NCBI GenBank assembly: GCA_013397435.1
Contig: VZRG01000358.1
Location: 455,268-519,267, forward strand
Direction: 5' to 3'
DNA from: Erythrocercus mccallii
Lineage: Eukaryota > Chordata > Aves > Passeriformes > Dicruridae
DNA: 64,000 nt
The notes beneath the pieces were generated by a model. That model was not told where the DNA came from. It was given only the letters and a program-made list of their open reading frames with translations, and ran no database searches. Below are positions 60,861-64,000 of the stretch, one piece after another (positions within the stretch are counted from its first letter, which is position 1; every line of letters starts with the position of its first letter). The position numbers were made by a program, and so were the translations under genes.

Positions 60861-62280
60861 AATGCTGGTGTGAGTCTTGCTGTTATCCTTTTGAGGTTTA
60901 GGGATGAGAGAATAAAAATTGCTAGTTGCTGCATGAGAAAATGATTGGTGATGAAAACTACTTGTAAAAATTAAAAGGAATGAGAAAAAGAAATTTAGCC
61001 ATTTAAATGCTACAGTGGCATTTTCTATTTTATGCAACGCCTTTAATGGCATGATTTAGACATATACTGACATAATATATTTGGTATTTCAAATCCTGAG
61101 AAGAAATAGGAATCCTCATACTATGAAGATTCACTATGCAAATGAATAGCAGGGTGTTTTGAGACGTGCCTTTTCCAATGCTGCTTTAGAGTACAGTCAC
61201 AAATGTTCTCTGTCACACTTCCCTCTGAAACAACAAGTAAAAAAATTCTCATTTGAGAATAAACAGGAATGTTTATCCAGCAACCTTCTACCAACTGAAA
61301 GCTGTTAACAGGTTCTTTACATTCAAGCTTCCTCTCTTGAGCTTTAACTACCTAGAGAATTTTAAATATCTGAAAAGTAAAGGTAAGAAGTCTTACAGAC
61401 ATATTCTTACTTACAAGGTGTTTTGCAGCTAAACACATTTGTATTTGCTAAAGCTGATGGAAATGTCCTGGCATCTGAGGCATTCTGTGCTTTTGTAACT
61501 CCACTGAAAATTCTATTTACTGCACTGAAAATATTCTGACTATTTTGAATTTACCTTGATAACTATGGTTTTTCATATTTCTTGCTAATTTAATTCTTTT
61601 TACAAGACTCAAGGTTGATACAAATGTCTGTGGGCGATTACTCACAGCAGAGCCACAGTCACAGAGGATGTGCAGAGGATGGGCTTGGACAAGCTACTGT
61701 TTCTGTTTTCTGGAGGAAATCTCTCTTATGAGGGCTGAGGCTCAATCAACACATACTGATGTCTGCTCATCAGCCACAGCTATTCTTTTTTTGTAAACAA
61801 GAACTTCTTTTTCATAAAGGAAATTTAATCTTCAGTCCACCATAGGACACTTTTTTTAAAATTCTTAGTATATCTTATTTACAAAACAAAATTCATTTGA
61901 GACATGACTGATGAAATCCAACACATGCCTTGGTTTAATCTTGGCAATCATAGTATAGTCACTGTGTGATTCTTATTACCCCGATACACATTTTATGCAA
62001 CAGGAGGCGTGGTAGCAGGGTAATTGCAGGTTTTTTCCTGAAATTATCATTTTTCATGTATAAATCTTACTTATCTTACAGGTTGCTGCTTACATGCCAT
62101 ATCTTGGACCACTGCTAAGTTCTCAGCAGTAGGTACAAGCATGCTGCCTATGTCCACTTTTTTTTTCCTCTAAAGTTAATCGTATTTTTTCATGGGTACT
62201 GTAAATAGAGGCAAGGGAGGAAAAATCCGCCTACAAGACTTTATCAGAGGAAGATTAGAGAAGTACCTCAGCACACTAAA
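60861..62280. other. Unique AT-rich DNA
   Basis: No gene or repeat recognised. Confidence 0.5.
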
Positions 62281-62700
62281 ATGCAGTCACTCCTGCCTTA
62301 AAGCTCCCACTGAGATCTGAAATCAGTCAATGCTGCCAGAAATTGATGTGTAGGGAAGCAACAGTTCTCCCTGAGAGAGTGAATGGCACAGCTCCCCCTC
62401 CCCTGAGCTCAGCAGCAACAGGCAGGAGCTGCCTCTTGCAATAACAAGCTGTTTCTCTGAATCCTGAACTCAGCAAGATCTGACAACTTCTGCCTTGCAC
62501 TAAAGCTGGGAGTCTGCTGAGAGGGAGCCACACCACCTCATCATGAATCTGTGGGGTGAGGTAGCAGGGACAGGGCTGGGCAGGTGTGGTGACAGCCTGC
62601 AGCAGCCTACAGACCACTGTCATTAGCAGAAAGAGAGGCACAGAATGCATAGTCACAGGCAGCACCAAAATCAGAAAGGAGGTGAAAGATTAAGTGGGAG
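62281..62700 (-). other. GC-richer block with unexplained open frame
   Basis: A minus-strand frame of 113 codons (62668-62327) crosses a block that is clearly GC-richer than both sides. From its second methionine it reads MHSVPLFLLMTVVCRLLQAV, which resembles a secretion signal, followed by TTPAQPCPCY. A pyrimidine-rich run ending in CAG on the minus strand (CTACCTCACCCCACAG, about 62551-62566) looks like a splice acceptor. The rest is cysteine-containing but matches no family I know. It could be an exon, an old LTR or other repeat, or chance. No promoter, donor site or second exon was identified. Confidence 0.2.
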
Positions 62701-63901
62701 AAAATATTTTTAAGAATTACTATCATAAAGAGAAAGAACAAATTTGGAAAATACCTCGATCACACCAGCTTATTATAACAGAAAATCTTTCTAGGCACTT
62801 TGTCAACAGCATTACTGTGGAAGAACATTGCTGATGTGATGTAGGAGATCAGAGATCACTAACAATTTCTGAAACATTTCATTTGATTCCCCTTTCATGA
62901 CTGTCATTGTCCCTCACTGATATTTGATTGACCCTATCTTTTCATAACCAGATAATCTTCATTAGAAACAAAGTGAAAACAGAAAGATAATACCAAAGAA
63001 GGCCATCCAGGGGCTCAAAGAACCATTTGGCTGATGCATGTAATTGCCATCATATTGTTTTAACATTTTTTCCAAAAATAATATGTTGGAATACAGCTTT
63101 AAAAATATCAAAAGATGATTGCAATATTGCAAAGCGTCAAAATGGTATTTTCAGATCTGCATAAGAGATTTGCATGCTAAAAGTATAATCACCAGCAATC
63201 CCTTTTTGTACAAGTGGGTGTTCATATTTCCTACACACCTCTCAAACCCCATCTCAAATATTTAAAGTGCTACTTTATTCTGAATATGAAGCACTTGGGT
63301 AGAGCATATCTATAAATAAGATTTGCCTCCCAAGTCATTCATTCTTAGTTGAGCTTCACGTCAACCTGTCCATTCCTTTTTGTTAGTTTTCATTAAAAAC
63401 AACTAATTTATCAGCATGATAAAGACCATTCAAGAGAGGGGAAAAAAGGTCTACAAAGCCAGGCAGATTAAAAAAAAATTATACTGGTTTAGCATATCAT
63501 TTTGAAATGTGCTGTTAAGTAGGCCCCAAAGCATTAATAGTCTCTGAGGTTTTGTTTCCTTCCTGTCTGGCTTTAAAAGATTTAATGAGCCTAGAACAAC
63601 ATGTTTTGAAATGATCTACCTCTCCCAGCTAAACATCTTCAAGAAAATATGTTGGAAATGCAAAATATTGTGAGCTGTTTTCTCTAAAATTCAACACTAC
63701 AAGTTGAAATATGTAATACAGTTAGTTGCCTCAAGGATTACAACAGCAAGAATAGCTACAAAAGTTGTTAACTGAGATTACCAGTGACTGCATAACATTT
63801 TGCTAATTTACAATTTCCTCATGCTCCTCATGCCCCCAAAGGACAGTTGTCTCTCTCCTGGCATTTGTCTATTGTCATAAATCTAGAGCACAGGACCTCC
63901 T
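62701..63901. other. Unique AT-rich DNA
   Basis: No gene or repeat recognised before the terminal microsatellite. Confidence 0.5.
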
Positions 63902-63905
63902 TCTC

Positions 63906-64000
63906 CCTTTCCTTTCCTTTCCTTTCCTTTCCTTTCCTTTCCTTTCCTTTCCTTTCCTTTCCTTTCCTTTCCTTTCCTTTCCTTTCCTTTCCTTTCCTTT
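63906..64000. repeat. (CCTTT)19 microsatellite, cut by window end
   Basis: Nineteen uninterrupted CCTTT units run to the last base, preceded by TTCTCC. All pyrimidine on the plus strand, all purine on the minus strand. The true length is unknown because the window ends inside it. Confidence 0.98.

Noticed and set aside
62327..62668. A CYCKR word in the minus-strand frame suggesting a defensin
   Set aside because: The defensin cysteine spacing is absent; the resemblance is limited to five residues.
1..64000. CRISPR arrays, operons, bacterial or phage systems
   Set aside because: No regularly spaced direct repeats, no dense coding, and clear avian CR1 content.

Overview
This window reads as a stretch of bird (avian) nuclear genome, probably intergenic or deep intronic. 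The best evidence is its interspersed repeats. Most recognisable copies are 5'-truncated CR1 LINEs whose 3' ends carry the typical ATTCTATGATTCTA-like tail, seen on either strand. Several others resemble avian endogenous-retrovirus LTRs. The rest is AT-rich, sparse in repeats, full of short A- or T-runs, and has no convincing exon. I could not run homology or repeat-library searches, so family names rest on recognition alone. One run of 97 N marks an assembly gap.

Layout. 1-15.9 kb: mostly unique AT-rich DNA with an A/C-rich tract (1.3 kb), a GC-richer island (3.9-4.6 kb), a minus-strand open stretch of unknown nature (5.4-5.9 kb), a weak LTR candidate (10.0-10.3 kb) and a polypyrimidine tract (13.0 kb). 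15.9-20 kb: degraded CR1 pieces, then the N gap. 26-34 kb: the most repeat-rich part of the first half, with a plus-strand CR1 tail (26.6 kb), a GC-rich LTR-like element (27.6-28.5 kb), minus-strand CR1 pieces (29.1 and 33.7 kb), a T/G-rich tract (31 kb) and an A/C-rich tract with a C13 run (34.3 kb). 40.7-41.5 kb: the best CR1 copy, holding the end of the reverse transcriptase with its catalytic pair mutated, a frameshift and an internal deletion. 49.7-52.6 kb: two minus-strand CR1 copies either side of a plus-strand LTR. 59.4-60.9 kb: a minus-strand LTR with inverted TGTCATG/CATGACA ends, a polypurine-like tract and possible internal retroviral sequence, then a second, unrelated LTR-like piece. 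The window ends inside a perfect (CCTTT)19 array.

I found no gene, tRNA, rRNA, CRISPR array or operon that I would defend. Open reading frames here are short. They are either antisense or internal to repeats, products of low-complexity DNA, or unsupported. I see no new biological system. The items most worth a second look are the provirus remnant, the abutting perfect hairpins near 31.7 kb, the hairpin at 24.1 kb, the recurrent strand-skewed T/G and A/C tracts, and two unexplained minus-strand open stretches (5.4-5.9 kb and 62.3-62.7 kb).
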